Shown here one piece after another: positions 24,243 through 34,066 of a stretch of 62,729 nt of DNA. The notes under the pieces are model-generated. The model saw only the letters and a list, made by a program, of their open reading frames with translations. It made no database searches and was not told the DNA's origin. A program made the position numbers and the translations under genes. The stretch spans positions 1 through 62,729 of the forward strand of contig DGSL01000007.1 in assembly GCA_002393965.1 (NCBI GenBank), read 5' to 3'. The stretch's first letter is position 1. Each line of letters begins with the position of its first letter. The stretch comes from Bacteroidales bacterium UBA4363. Lineage in GTDB: Bacteria > Bacteroidota > Bacteroidia > Bacteroidales > Paludibacteraceae.

Positions 24243-25814
24243 ATGATTAAAATACTATGGGTGGACGATGAGTTTGATCTGCTGAAACCTTATTTTTTGT
24301 TTCTGCAGGAGAAGGGATATGATGTCACCTCCGTCTCTAATGGGCAGGATGCATTGGATCTCTGCACTCACAATGCGTTCGATATTATCTTTTTGGATGA
24401 GAATATGCCAGGCCTTAGTGGTTTGGAAACCCTCACACGACTGCGTGAGTTGAATGCGACGATCCCAGTAGTGATGATTACGAAAAACGAAGAGGAAAAC
24501 ATCATGGATCTCGCCATTGGGAAACGAATCAATGATTATCTTCTCAAACCTGTTAACCCCAAACAGATTCTTCTGACGCTAAAAAAACACGTGCATGAGA
24601 AGGAAATTGTCTCCGATCAGACCACATCTTCCTATCGGCAGGAATTTACTCTGATCGCCCAACAGATAAATGAGTGTGAATCTGCTGAGGATTGGATGGC
24701 AGTATATAAGACACTTCTCCGTTGGGATTTGAGACTCTCCAGCACCGACAATGAGTTGCAAGACTTACTTCAGATGCAGAAACAGGACGCAAATGCGGCG
24801 TTCTCTAAGTTTATACAACGCAATTACCAGAATTGGATTGCTGAGACAAACGATAGATCAGGGAAAACAAGAGCGGGAAATCGACCTATGCTCAGCGTCG
24901 ATTTCTTTAAACGTGTAATGTTTCCCTTGATTGAACAGGGTGAGAAGGTGTTCCTTATCGTGATAGACAATTTTCGTTATGACCAGTGGATGGCGATACA
25001 GACTGAACTGACCGATGATTTTATCATTACATCAGATGAACCCTATCTCGCAATTTTGCCTACGGCAACTCAGTATGCACGCAATGCTCTTTTCAGCGGG
25101 TTGTTGCCTCTGCAAATCCGCGAGTTATACCCTCACCTATGGGTGGATGAGGATGAGGAGGAAGGAAAGAATAACCACGAGGAGGAACTTATTCAGACAG
25201 TCCTCGACCGATATAGAAAGCCCTGGACTTTCTCTTATCACAAGGTCTCTACTTCAGTGGCAGAGGAGGCAATCGTCCATCGCTTGAATGATTTGAAATC
25301 AAATGATTTTAATGTCTGCGTGCTTAATTTTATTGATATGCTCTCCCACGCAAAGACAGATTCACGCATGATGAAGGAATTAGCTCAGGACGAAGCGGCT
25401 TATCGCTCTCTGACAATATCATGGTTCAGACACTCGGCCGTCCGAGCCTTGTTTAAGGCTTTAGCATCGAAAGGTTTTAAGATAGTCCTTACTACAGACC
25501 ATGGAACCATTCGCGTCAAAACACCTGTACGGGTAGTCGGAGAGAAGTCTACGAATGTAAACCTGCGATACAAACTGGGACGGAATCTCGGTTATAATGA
25601 AAAGGATGTCATGACTGTAAAACAGCCTTCTTCCTTTGGATTGCCTGCGCCAAACGTTACAACGACGTATGTGTTCGCCGGTGGAAATGATTTTCTCGTT
25701 TACCCCAACAACTATAATTACTACGTGAATTTTTTCCGAGACACGTTCCAGCATGGTGGAATATCACTCGAGGAAATGGTTGTCCCTGCAGTTGTTCTTG
25801 AGCCAAGAACCTGA
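24243..25814 (+). CDS. porX: T9SS response regulator PorX (receiver plus PglZ phosphatase domain)
   Basis: 523 residues. PorX is the orphan-type response regulator that controls expression or activity of the T9SS, working with the histidine kinase PorY and an ECF sigma factor in Porphyromonas. The receiver domain (1-125) has Asp8/Asp9, phospho-acceptor Asp52 in FLDENMPG, Thr80 and Lys102. Residues about 235-520 form an alkaline-phosphatase-like PglZ domain with VIDNFRYDQW, LPTATQYARN and TTDHGTIRV. No DNA-binding domain is present. Its immediate neighbours are porW upstream and cdaA convergent downstream (10 bp between stops). Confidence 0.93.
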   Translation: MIKILWVDDEFDLLKPYFLFLQEKGYDVTSVSNGQDALDLCTHNAFDIIFLDENMPGLSGLETLTRLRELNATIPVVMITKNEEENIMDLAIGKRINDYLLKPVNPKQILLTLKKHVHEKEIVSDQTTSSYRQEFTLIAQQINECESAEDWMAVYKTLLRWDLRLSSTDNELQDLLQMQKQDANAAFSKFIQRNYQNWIAETNDRSGKTRAGNRPMLSVDFFKRVMFPLIEQGEKVFLIVIDNFRYDQWMAIQTELTDDFIITSDEPYLAILPTATQYARNALFSGLLPLQIRELYPHLWVDEDEEEGKNNHEEELIQTVLDRYRKPWTFSYHKVSTSVAEEAIVHRLNDLKSNDFNVCVLNFIDMLSHAKTDSRMMKELAQDEAAYRSLTISWFRHSAVRALFKALASKGFKIVLTTDHGTIRVKTPVRVVGEKSTNVNLRYKLGRNLGYNEKDVMTVKQPSSFGLPAPNVTTTYVFAGGNDFLVYPNNYNYYVNFFRDTFQHGGISLEEMVVPAVVLEPRT

Positions 25815-25824
25815 CAGGAGGATG

Positions 25825-26664
25825 TCATCCCTGTTCTTTGGCGAAAGAAGATGCCGGTGAAACGACATCCAGAGAGTCTAACTTGCCAGAAAGTTCTTTA
25901 AGCAGAACATCGGGTTGTATGTCGTGATAGACATTCCCGTTTTTCATGATGGAGATTGCACCCGTTTCTTCGGAAACCACAATAACCAGCGCATCGGTCT
26001 TTTCGGTCAGACCTAAACCTGCCCTGTGACGCATTCCGAGTTCTTTCGGAATGCTTAGGTTTTGTGACATGGGAAGAATACACGAGGCAGCGGCAATGCG
26101 ATTCCGGCTGATGATCATGGCTCCGTCGTGCAATGGTGAATTTTTGAAAAAGATATTCTCAATGAGACGGGACGAGATATTGGCGTTGATGCGTTCTCCT
26201 GTTCGTATGTAGCTCTTTAGAATGGCTCTCATCTCAATTACTATGAGGGCTCCGCATTTGTGTCGGGCCATGTCACGACAGGCCCATACAATTTGATGAA
26301 TATTGTTCTCTGTTAATTCATCTTCGTTTCGAAACCCACTTCCCGTTCTGAACAATTTTTTCTGCATCCAATTCAGAATACGGAAACGCCTTGATGAACC
26401 AAGGACGGAAAAGAAACGACGAATCTCATCCTTGAAGATGACAATCAGAACAATGGCTCCTACACTCATTACTTTATCCATGATCGCTCCAAGCAACTGC
26501 ATGCGGAATACAAAAGAAACCAGAAACCATCCAATGACAAATAACAGAATGCCGATGAAGATGTTTACGGCATTTGTCCCTTTCAGTAATATGTATGTTT
26601 GATACATTAGAAAGGCAACCAATACAATGTCAATAATGTCTTTTATCCCAAATTCTATTCCCAT
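25825..26664 (-). CDS. cdaA: Diadenylate cyclase CdaA
   Basis: 279 residues. CdaA makes the second messenger c-di-AMP from two ATP. Three N-terminal membrane helices (about 10-27, 32-53, 58-77) precede the DAC domain with PLHDGAMII (178-186; DGA 180-182) and GMRHRAGLGL (210-219; RHR 212-214), both intact. In Firmicutes c-di-AMP governs potassium and osmolyte balance; in Bacteroidota targets are little known. Stop faces the porX stop 10 bp away, so the transcripts may overlap. Confidence 0.93.
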   Translation of the reverse strand: MGIEFGIKDIIDIVLVAFLMYQTYILLKGTNAVNIFIGILLFVIGWFLVSFVFRMQLLGAIMDKVMSVGAIVLIVIFKDEIRRFFSVLGSSRRFRILNWMQKKLFRTGSGFRNEDELTENNIHQIVWACRDMARHKCGALIVIEMRAILKSYIRTGERINANISSRLIENIFFKNSPLHDGAMIISRNRIAAASCILPMSQNLSIPKELGMRHRAGLGLTEKTDALVIVVSEETGAISIMKNGNVYHDIQPDVLLKELSGKLDSLDVVSPASSFAKEQG

Positions 26665-26784
26665 CTATTCAATATTTCTCTGTTAATTTCGTTAATATTT
26701 CGAATGAATTATCACCCATTTTTAGGTGGGTTTATGCTCTTAGAACAAAAAAAATCAAACTTTGTGAAGAATTTTTGACATTTT

Positions 26785-26816
26785 TTTGCATATCATTCTA
26801 AAAAAATATATCTTTG
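26785..26816 (+). promoter_or_regulatory. Bacteroidota-type promoter for gldJ
   Basis: TTTG (26785-26788) and TATCTTTG (26809-26816) are separated by 20 bp, within the 19-21 bp optimum. The leader to the ATG at 26940 is about 120 nt, AT-rich, with no obvious strong hairpin. Confidence 0.75.
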
Positions 26817-26939
26817 CCACGTCAAAAGTATGGAAATAATTAAATTTGCGAGTCGAAAATCGCATCTTTTTTAGTGATTGGACCTTACTTTTAGTGATTA
26901 AAGTTTTTTTGTACCCAAAACAAAATCAGCCTTATAGCT

Positions 26940-28478
26940 ATGAACAAGCGCAGTATTATTAAAGGAACCGTTCTTCTGATGGCAATCGCCATGTGCTCCT
27001 GTTTCGGAAAGAAGAAAGAGGTTTCCAATGTGACCGGTTGGGCCTACAACGACAAGGAAACCGGAGGTTTCGAGGTCGTAAAGAACTACAAACAGGCGAC
27101 ACCTCCAGGTATGGTATTCATCGAAGGTGGTACTTTTACAATGGGCCGCACTCAAGAAGATATACCAGGCGAATGGAACAATGTGCCTCGCCGTGTTACC
27201 GTTAGTTCTTTCTATATGGACCAGTATGAAATTTCTAACTTGAACTGGAATGAATACCTCCATTGGATGAAGCTTGTCATGCATAACTACCCGGAAGTAA
27301 TCCAAAAGGCAACCCCTGATTCTACTGTCTGGAGAACTGAAATGGCATACAACGAGCCTTATGTTGAGTATTACTTCACACACGTAGCCTACAATGACTA
27401 TCCTGTTGTTGGTGTGAGCTGGGAACAGGCTAACGACTACTGCCAGTGGCGTACAGACCGTGCCAACGAGTTGATCATGGCAAAGGCAGGTATTATTACT
27501 CTTCCTGACTTTGAAGGCGTCAAAGATAATGAGGATGCAGATGAAGTTCGTAACAACATCGTCTTCAATACGCGCAAGTACATGATGAGTTCTGAGTACA
27601 ATCCGGAAGAAGGTAAGAAACCAAAACTCGATCTCTATGGAGAGAATCGCAAGGTCAATATGAGCGACGGCTTGCTCTTCCCTGATTTCCGCCTCCCGAC
27701 AGAAGCTGAATGGGAATATGCTGCTTACGCTGTCACAGCTCAGGACGGCGAAGAGAACTCTGGAGAAAAGAAACAGTTTCCATGGCCAGGACACCAAATG
27801 CGTAATCCAGAAAAGAAATTCCGTGGTCAGATGCAGGCCAACTACGTCCGCGGTCGAGGCGATATGATGGGTATGGGTGGTAAGTTGAATGATAAGGCTA
27901 CTATCACGAATCGTGTCGATGCTTATTGGCCAAATGAATTTGGTCTTTACAATATGGCTGGAAACGTTAACGAATGGGTAATGGACGTCTATCGTACACA
28001 GACATCTGAAATCACTTCGGAATACAACAGTTTCCGTGGTAATGAGTATAAGGCGCCTTTGATGACCGAAAGCACTCAGGAAGGAAACAACGTCAAGGTT
28101 CCGGTAATCGACTCTCTCGGACGTGTGAAGTATGTAATCCCTGCTGACCGTGAAAACCTCGCAGAGTACACTAAGTACGATGTCCGCAACTTCGGCGATG
28201 GTGATGCACGCTCTTCTATGAATCAGGACAAGTGGTTGACTCCAGTTGATCCGGATGCTGCAACCAAACTCATGTATGATCCTGATGAGACAAACGAAGG
28301 ATTGCTTGCGTCTAAGGTGTCGAATCGTTCTCGCGTATATAAGGGTGGTTCTTGGAAAGACCGCGCATATTGGTTGAATCCTTCTACGCGTCGCTACCTT
28401 GATCAAGGCAAGTCTACAAGTGATATCGGTTTCCGTTGTGCTATGACCCGTTTGGGCGGTGAAGAGTATGAACAGTAA
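26940..28478 (+). CDS. gldJ: GldJ-type lipoprotein (FGE-sulfatase fold), T9SS/gliding associated
   Basis: 512 residues. The N-terminus is a lipoprotein signal with Cys19/Cys21 (AMCSC). It is followed by TGWAYNDKETGGF and PPGMVFIEGGTFTMGR, as in the GldJ/GldK group of formylglycine-generating-enzyme-like proteins that build the periplasmic ring of T9SS. WNN(V/T)PRRVTVSSFYMDQYEISN, QWRTDRANE, FRLPTEAEWEYAAYA, NMAGNVNEWVMDVYR and KGGSWKDRAYWLNPSTRRYLD span the fold. The TGW opening and overall length favour GldJ over GldK/PorK, and no porLMN genes follow as they would after gldK. It has its own promoter and terminator. Confidence 0.8.
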   Translation: MNKRSIIKGTVLLMAIAMCSCFGKKKEVSNVTGWAYNDKETGGFEVVKNYKQATPPGMVFIEGGTFTMGRTQEDIPGEWNNVPRRVTVSSFYMDQYEISNLNWNEYLHWMKLVMHNYPEVIQKATPDSTVWRTEMAYNEPYVEYYFTHVAYNDYPVVGVSWEQANDYCQWRTDRANELIMAKAGIITLPDFEGVKDNEDADEVRNNIVFNTRKYMMSSEYNPEEGKKPKLDLYGENRKVNMSDGLLFPDFRLPTEAEWEYAAYAVTAQDGEENSGEKKQFPWPGHQMRNPEKKFRGQMQANYVRGRGDMMGMGGKLNDKATITNRVDAYWPNEFGLYNMAGNVNEWVMDVYRTQTSEITSEYNSFRGNEYKAPLMTESTQEGNNVKVPVIDSLGRVKYVIPADRENLAEYTKYDVRNFGDGDARSSMNQDKWLTPVDPDAATKLMYDPDETNEGLLASKVSNRSRVYKGGSWKDRAYWLNPSTRRYLDQGKSTSDIGFRCAMTRLGGEEYEQ

Positions 28479-28496
28479 ACTATAGACACTCAATAT

Positions 28497-28531
28497 AAAA
28501 GCACTTGCCATCTTTATTGGCAAGTGCTTTT
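28497..28531 (+). terminator. Terminator after gldJ
   Basis: AAAAGCACTTGCC pairs with GGCAAGTGCTTTT around a short A/T-rich loop, 18 bp after the gldJ stop. Confidence 0.9.
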
Positions 28532-28588
28532 GCTTTTTACATTTGTTGTTATTAACGCTTTTCTAATTATTTTATTCTTTATAAGAAG

Positions 28589-29995
28589 ATGGATGCTATC
28601 AAAAGAACAAAGGTCGCGGACCTGATGAAATTGAACCCGAAAGGGGAGATTGTGAACGCAAAAGGATGGGTACGCTCAAAGAGAGGAAATAAGAATGTGA
28701 ATTTCATCGCTCTTAATGATGGATCTTCTGTTAAGAATATTCAGATAGTCGTTGACGTCGCAAAGTTCGATGTGGATCTTCTTAAGAAAATCACAACAGG
28801 AGCTTGTATCAGTGTGAATGGTGCTCTGGTTGCATCTCAAGGTGCAGGCCAGACAGTCGAAATTCAAGCCTCTGATATTCTGCTCTACGGAACGGCTGAT
28901 CCAGACGAATATCCATTGCAGAAGAAAGGCCACTCTCTTGAATTCTTGCGCGAGATAGCTCATCTGCGTCCTCGTACCAATACCTTTGGAGCTGTGCTTC
29001 GTATTCGTCATGCGATGGCTTTTGCGATTCATAAGTACTTTAACGATCGTGGTTTCTATTATCTTCATACCCCGATTATAACCTCTTCTGATTGCGAAGG
29101 TGCTGGACAAATGTTTCAGGTGACAACACTTGACCTTGAGAATCTTCCGAAAAATTCCGAAAACAAAACAGATTATTCACAGGACTTCTTTGGAAAGCCG
29201 ACACGCCTTACTGTCAGTGGACAATTGGAAGGTGAACTTGGTGCTACCGCAATAGGGCAAATTTATACTTTCGGACCAACGTTTCGCGCAGAGGATTCCA
29301 ATACACCACGTCACTTGGCAGAGTTTTGGATGATCGAACCTGAAGTTGCCTTTTATGACATCAATGATAATATGGATTTGGCGGAGGATTTCCTTAAATA
29401 TCTTATCCAATATGCTCTTGATAATTGTGTGGATGACTTGGAATTTATGAACGAGAAATGGGATAATACGCTTTTGGAACGGCTACATTTTGTTTTAGAA
29501 AATGATTTCGTTCGACTTCCTTACACAGAGGGGATTAAGATTTTAGAGGAGGCAGTTAGAAAGGGACATAAATTCGACTATCCGGTTTCGTGGGGCGTCG
29601 ATTTACAGAGTGAGCACGAGCGTTTCCTTGTAGAACAGCACTTCAAACGGCCTGTAATCCTGACCGACTATCCAAAGGAAATAAAAGCTTTCTATATGAA
29701 GCAGAACGACGACGGGAAAACAGTTCGCGCTATGGATGTTCTTTTCCCTCGTATCGGCGAAATTATAGGAGGATCGGAACGTGAATCGGATTACGACAAA
29801 CTGAAAGCACGTATTGAAGAATTGCAGATTCCAATGAAGGATATGTGGTGGTATTTGGATACACGCAGGTTTGGAAGTGCACCGCACTCCGGTTTTGGTT
29901 TGGGATTTGAACGTCTTCTGCTCTTTGTGACCGGAATGGCAAATATTCGTGATGTCATACCGTTCCCTCGTACTCCGAAAACAGCAGAATTTTGA
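28589..29995 (+). CDS. asnS: Asparaginyl-tRNA synthetase
   Basis: 468 residues, a class IIb synthetase. The N-terminal OB-fold anticodon-binding domain (about 15-115) contains [21 protein letters not shown]. The catalytic core has motif 2 ([25 protein letters not shown]) and motif 3 ([15 protein letters not shown]). It charges tRNA-Asn. Monocistronic, with terminators on both sides. Confidence 0.96.
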   Translation: MDAIKRTKVADLMKLNPKGEIVNAKGWVRSKRGNKNVNFIALNDGSSVKNIQIVVDVAKFDVDLLKKITTGACISVNGALVASQGAGQTVEIQASDILLYGTADPDEYPLQKKGHSLEFLREIAHLRPRTNTFGAVLRIRHAMAFAIHKYFNDRGFYYLHTPIITSSDCEGAGQMFQVTTLDLENLPKNSENKTDYSQDFFGKPTRLTVSGQLEGELGATAIGQIYTFGPTFRAEDSNTPRHLAEFWMIEPEVAFYDINDNMDLAEDFLKYLIQYALDNCVDDLEFMNEKWDNTLLERLHFVLENDFVRLPYTEGIKILEEAVRKGHKFDYPVSWGVDLQSEHERFLVEQHFKRPVILTDYPKEIKAFYMKQNDDGKTVRAMDVLFPRIGEIIGGSERESDYDKLKARIEELQIPMKDMWWYLDTRRFGSAPHSGFGLGFERLLLFVTGMANIRDVIPFPRTPKTAEF

Positions 29996-30007
29996 TTAGA
30001 AGAATAT

Positions 30008-30051
30008 AATAAAGAAGCGCCTCACATCAAAATGTGAGGTGCTTCTTTATT
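30008..30051. terminator. Bidirectional terminator between asnS and ackA
   Basis: AATAAAGAAGC..CTCACAT pairs with ATGTGAG..GCTTCTTTATT around a 4-nt loop (about 20 bp of stem with one G-T), between converging stops. Confidence 0.92.
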
Positions 30052-30066
30052 ATGAATAGAATACTC

Positions 30067-31266
30067 TTATTTGCTTACGATTTCTTCGGTGTCAGATGCA
30101 ATGGTCAGTTCTTCATCTGTTGGGATGACAATGACCTGAATCTTCGAATCAGGTGTGGAGATGATCTGTTCTTTCCCGTGAACCGTTTTGTTTATCTTTT
30201 CATCAATCTTGATGCCGAGATAGGATAGGCCGTCACAGATATCCTTACGAACAGGATCAGAGTTTTCTCCGATACCTCCTGTAAAGACTAAGATGTCTGC
30301 GCCGTTCAATGCGGCCACAAACGATCCAATCAGTTTTATGGCACGGTATTCAAACATGTCAAGAGCCAACTTGGCACGTTTGTTTCCGCTTTCTATGGCA
30401 CTGATCAGGTCGCGCATGTCACTCGAAACACCCGATATGCCAAGCAATCCCGATTTTTTGTTCACCAGTGTATTGAACGACTCTGCATCCAGTCCGGCTT
30501 TGGAAAATACGTATGGGAGCATTCCAGGGTCAATTTCTCCTGCTCGAGTTCCCATTACAAGACCTTCAGCTGGGGTCATTCCCATTGTTGTGTCAACGCA
30601 CTTTCCATCTTTTACCGCTGCCAAGGAACCTCCGTTCCCGATATGTGCGGTGATAATTTTTGTTCCTTCCTGCTTGATGCCGAGAAAGTCACACACGCGC
30701 TTCGAAACATAACGGTGAGAAGTGCCATGGAAACCATAACGTCGTACGGCATATTTCTCATAGTATTCATATGGAAGAGCATACAGAAAAGCCTTTTCCG
30801 GCATTGTTTGGTGAAATGCTGTGTCAAATACGGCAACTTGTGGAACTTTTGGCAGAATGGCTTTAATGGCGTTGATTCCTTTCAGGTTGGCTGGATTATG
30901 TAGTGGACCTAATTCAATGTTGTCTTCAATGGCTTTCTCAACCTTTGAATCAATCAGGACGGATTCACTGAATGCCTGACCTCCATGGAGAACGCGATGA
31001 CCTACGGCATCAAGTTCGTCCAAAGAACCTAATACACCATATTCCTTGCTTGTCAGGGTGTCAAGGACAAGTTGTACGCCAGCCGTATGTTCTGGTATTT
31101 CCTTTTCAATGATTTTCTTCTCACCGGAAGGCAGCGTGAATTTTAGGAACGAATCCTTTAATCCGATTTTCTCAATGCCGCCCTGAGCGATAACTTCGCG
31201 GTTCTCCATCTCAAAAAGTTTGTATTTGATGGACGAACTTCCGCAGTTCAGGACTAAAATTTTCAT
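30067..31266 (-). CDS. ackA: Acetate kinase
   Basis: 399 residues from ATG 31266; the open frame extends to 31323, but homology begins at MKILVLNCGSSSIKYKLF. AckA converts acetyl phosphate and ADP to acetate and ATP. Visible signatures include NCGSSSIKYKLF, HRVLHGG, FDTAFHQTMP, RYGFHGTSHRYV, AHIGNGGSL and FTGGIGENS. It follows pta by about 96 bp on the same strand, forming the usual fermentative acetyl-CoA to acetate operon. Confidence 0.96.
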   Translation of the reverse strand: MKILVLNCGSSSIKYKLFEMENREVIAQGGIEKIGLKDSFLKFTLPSGEKKIIEKEIPEHTAGVQLVLDTLTSKEYGVLGSLDELDAVGHRVLHGGQAFSESVLIDSKVEKAIEDNIELGPLHNPANLKGINAIKAILPKVPQVAVFDTAFHQTMPEKAFLYALPYEYYEKYAVRRYGFHGTSHRYVSKRVCDFLGIKQEGTKIITAHIGNGGSLAAVKDGKCVDTTMGMTPAEGLVMGTRAGEIDPGMLPYVFSKAGLDAESFNTLVNKKSGLLGISGVSSDMRDLISAIESGNKRAKLALDMFEYRAIKLIGSFVAALNGADILVFTGGIGENSDPVRKDICDGLSYLGIKIDEKINKTVHGKEQIISTPDSKIQVIVIPTDEELTIASDTEEIVSK

Positions 31267-31362
31267 ACGAAAAATTATGTGATTTTTAAATTTAGTGTGT
31301 TCAATATGGATTGAAAGGAGCATGTCATTTGACGAATGATGTCTCCTGTCAGTCGTTCTTGT

Positions 31363-32376
31363 TTATGAGTTCGCTTTTCCTGCAATAGCTTGGTTCGCTG
31401 CAATCGTGACAACCTTCACGATGTCCTCAACGGAACATCCGCGGGAAAGGTCGTTCACAGGAGCTGCAATTCCTTGCAGAATCGGACCAATGGCATCTGC
31501 TTTTGCAAAACGTTGTACCAACTTGTATCCTATGTTGCCGGCTTGCAAGTCTGGGAATACAAGAACATTGGCGTGACCAGCAATCTTGCTTCCCGGAGCC
31601 TTGGCCTGACCTACCGATGGAACCAATGCGGCATCAGCCTGCAATTCTCCGTCAATGGCCATGTCTGGTGCCATTTCTTTCGCAATTCTTGTTGCTTCAA
31701 CCACCTTGTCTACCAATTCGTGTTTGGCTGATCCTTTCGACGAGAAACTCAGCATCGCCACGCGTGGCTCTATCTGTGCCAGATCTCGTGCCGTCTGACC
31801 CGTACATACAGCAATCTGTGCCAGCTCTTCTGCTGATGGGTTTGGTGACACGGCACAGTCTGCAAATACGAGTACTCCGTTCTCTCCATATTCTGGAGTC
31901 TGTGTAAACATGATGAAGGCTCCGGATACAACCGAGATGCCCGGCTTGGTCTTGATAATCTGAAAGGCTGGACGAAGTACGTTTCCTGTTGCATTCATGG
32001 CTCCGGCTACTTCTGCGTCTGCATCGCCGTTCTTGATCATCAGACATGCGAGATACAATGGATCGCAGGCAATCTTCTGAGCCTCTTCGGGTGTCATGCC
32101 TTTTTTCTTTCGAAGTTCATAGAGGAGGTTGGAGTAGGTCCCCATTCGTGGATCTGTTGACGGATCAACGATGGTTGCCTTGCCGATGTTTTTCAGTCCG
32201 AACTGGGCGGCCTTATCCTCAATCTCTTTCTTTGAACCAATCAAGATGATGTCGGCAATGCCCTCGCTGAGGATGATGTCAGCGGCTTTGATGGTGCGGT
32301 CCTCTGCACCCTCTGCCAAGACAACGCGTTGTTTGTTCTCTTTTGCGCGCTTGGTCATTTGTTCAATTACTCCCAT
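31363..32376 (-). CDS. pta: Phosphate acetyltransferase (short form)
   Basis: 337 residues, consisting only of the PTA_PTB catalytic domain. It swaps CoA for phosphate on acetyl-CoA, feeding acetate kinase. Recognisable segments are VLAEGAEDRTIKAA, GSKKEIEDKA, DPLYLACLMIKNGDADAEVAGA and ILQGIAAPVNDLSRGC. First gene of the pta-ackA operon, with a promoter box just upstream. Confidence 0.95.
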   Translation of the reverse strand: MGVIEQMTKRAKENKQRVVLAEGAEDRTIKAADIILSEGIADIILIGSKKEIEDKAAQFGLKNIGKATIVDPSTDPRMGTYSNLLYELRKKKGMTPEEAQKIACDPLYLACLMIKNGDADAEVAGAMNATGNVLRPAFQIIKTKPGISVVSGAFIMFTQTPEYGENGVLVFADCAVSPNPSAEELAQIAVCTGQTARDLAQIEPRVAMLSFSSKGSAKHELVDKVVEATRIAKEMAPDMAIDGELQADAALVPSVGQAKAPGSKIAGHANVLVFPDLQAGNIGYKLVQRFAKADAIGPILQGIAAPVNDLSRGCSVEDIVKVVTIAANQAIAGKANS

Positions 32377-32446
32377 AGCAAATGATATTTATTTGATTGT
32401 TAGTCTGTTATTAGTTTCCCTCTAAGGATTTCCTTTGACTGAAAAG

Positions 32447-32454
32447 CAAAGGTA
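32447..32454 (-). promoter_or_regulatory. Candidate -7 box (TACCTTTG) for pta-ackA
   Basis: On the minus strand TACCTTTG fits TAnnTTTG, 70 bp upstream of the pta ATG at 32376. Confidence 0.6.
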
Positions 32455-32558
32455 AAAAAAAGAACCGAAACCCGACTTTTTAAGAAGACGGATTTCCCCT
32501 TTTTTTCATCCAAAATATAAATAATGTGTAAATTGATGATTTTTACAGGTCCGTTTGG

Positions 32559-32566
32559 TATCTTTG
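32559..32566 (+). promoter_or_regulatory. -7 box (TATCTTTG) for the proC gene run
   Basis: Exact TAnnTTTG match, 64 bp upstream of the proC ATG. Likely drives the tightly packed run of six genes that follows. Confidence 0.65.
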
Positions 32567-32630
32567 TCCTTCAAATTTCGGGCGGAAACCATAAGATTTT
32601 CCTCTCCTGAATTTTTTGGATTTTAAGAGA

Positions 32631-33413
32631 ATGAATATGAAACTGACTATTATTGGTGCTGGCAACATTGGAGGCGCTGTTGCCAAAGGATTGTTGGCTG
32701 CGGGTGCCATCAAGGAGGACGACCTCGCTGTTGTAGATGTTGATCTGAAAAAACTGGACGAGTACCGAAAGGCGTATCCGGGAATTCAGATCTCGACGGA
32801 TGCGAAGGAGATGGCCGAAAAGGCCGACATTGTCATCTTGGCAGTTAAGCCTTGGCTGGTTGAACCAGTTCTGTCTGGAATAGCGGATGTGATAACCCAG
32901 GATAAAATTTTTGCTTGCATTGCAGCTGGTATTGATTTCAAGTTCTTGAACTCGATTCTCCAACCGGGAGTTTGCTCTTTTCGTGTCATGCCGAATACGG
33001 CAATGCTTATTGGTGAAAGCATGACGCTCATCTCCTCTCAGAATGCGAATAGTCAGCAGGAACAGCTGATCCTCGATCTCTTCAACCAGCTCGGCAAGGC
33101 CGTCATGATAGAGGAGAAGATGATGGGACCGGCAACTTCGGTCGCCTCCTGCGGTATAGCCTATGCTTTACGCTACCTGCGTGCCGCATCGGAAGGTGCT
33201 GTCGAGCTTGGCTTCCGGGCCGACGTGGCTCACGAGATAGTTGCGCAGACGATGAAAGGCGCGGCAGAACTTATTCTGAAGAATCATTCACATCCAGAGG
33301 CGGAGATAGACAAGGTCTGCACTCCGGGCGGATGGACCATCAAAGGCCTTAATGAGATGGAGGCTTTTGGATTTTCCGATGCTGTCATCAAGGGTTTGAA
33401 AGCGAACGACTGA
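32631..33413 (+). CDS. proC: Pyrroline-5-carboxylate reductase
   Basis: 260 residues from ATG 32631 (MNMKLTIIGAG); an alternative ATG two codons later is possible. ProC performs the last step of proline synthesis using NAD(P)H. The dinucleotide loop IIGAGNIGGAVAKGLL is at the N-terminus; VRVMPNTA-like FRVMPNTAMLIGES and the C-terminal HPEAEIDKVCTPGGWTIKGLNEME complete the signature. First gene of a compact plus-strand run. Confidence 0.94.
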   Translation: MNMKLTIIGAGNIGGAVAKGLLAAGAIKEDDLAVVDVDLKKLDEYRKAYPGIQISTDAKEMAEKADIVILAVKPWLVEPVLSGIADVITQDKIFACIAAGIDFKFLNSILQPGVCSFRVMPNTAMLIGESMTLISSQNANSQQEQLILDLFNQLGKAVMIEEKMMGPATSVASCGIAYALRYLRAASEGAVELGFRADVAHEIVAQTMKGAAELILKNHSHPEAEIDKVCTPGGWTIKGLNEMEAFGFSDAVIKGLKAND

Positions 33414-33452
33414 GCTTCGGATTGGATGTAAAAAACACATTTTTTTAGACTT

Positions 33453-34013
33453 ATGAGTGATAATAATGAGATTAAGCAGATAGCGCAACGCTTGGTGGGA
33501 CTGCGTGATGCTTTGGATTTATCAGTGCAGGATGTCGCGCAGAAAATCAATGTTTCGGCTGATGAATATGCCCGCTACGAAACGGGAGAGAGCGACATTC
33601 CCATGAGTGTTATTTTTTCTGTGGCCCGCATTTTTGGTGTCGAGACGGCAGCCCTCCTCAGTGGTAATGATACGCACCATGTGGCATATTCCGTTGTTCG
33701 CAAGGGGAAGGGCGTTTCCGTCGAACGTTCCAAAGCCTATAAGTATCAGTCCCTGTCCGGAAATTTCAAGAATCCGAACGGAGAACCGTTCCTCGTGACG
33801 GTCGAACCGAAATCCGACTCCGAGCCAATGCACCTCAACACGCATGATACGCAGGAGTTCAATCTTATTCTTGAGGGGCGACTGCTTCTGCAGATTGACG
33901 GCAAAGACATAATTCTTTCTGAAGGCGACAGCATCTATTTCGATGCGCGCAGACCCCACGGCATGAAAGCCCTGGATGGTAAGAACGTCAAATTCCTGGC
34001 CATCATCTTGTGA
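33453..34013 (+). CDS. XRE-type HTH regulator with C-terminal cupin
   Basis: 186 residues. An N-terminal helix-turn-helix (about 8-66: RLVGLRDALDLSVQDVAQKINVSADEYARYETGESDIPMSVI) is joined to a cupin beta-barrel (about 108-186: SEPMHLNTHDTQEFNLILEGRLLLQIDGKDIILSEGDSIYFDARRPHGM). Such proteins act as repressors or activators that sense a small ligand through the cupin. Located 39 bp after proC and 53 bp before an acyl/acetyl-CoA synthetase-like gene, which is the most likely regulatory target; the ligand may be an organic acid or acyl-CoA (inference). Confidence 0.88.
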   Translation: MSDNNEIKQIAQRLVGLRDALDLSVQDVAQKINVSADEYARYETGESDIPMSVIFSVARIFGVETAALLSGNDTHHVAYSVVRKGKGVSVERSKAYKYQSLSGNFKNPNGEPFLVTVEPKSDSEPMHLNTHDTQEFNLILEGRLLLQIDGKDIILSEGDSIYFDARRPHGMKALDGKNVKFLAIIL

Positions 34014-34066
34014 TTTTCCCTCTCCCCATTCCTCTTCTCGTTTCTTCATAGATAATAGACTGTATA

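Noticed and set aside
26898..28523. 541-codon frame antisense to gldJ
   Set aside because: The sense strand encodes a clear FGE-fold lipoprotein with promoter and terminator; the antisense product has no recognisable motif.
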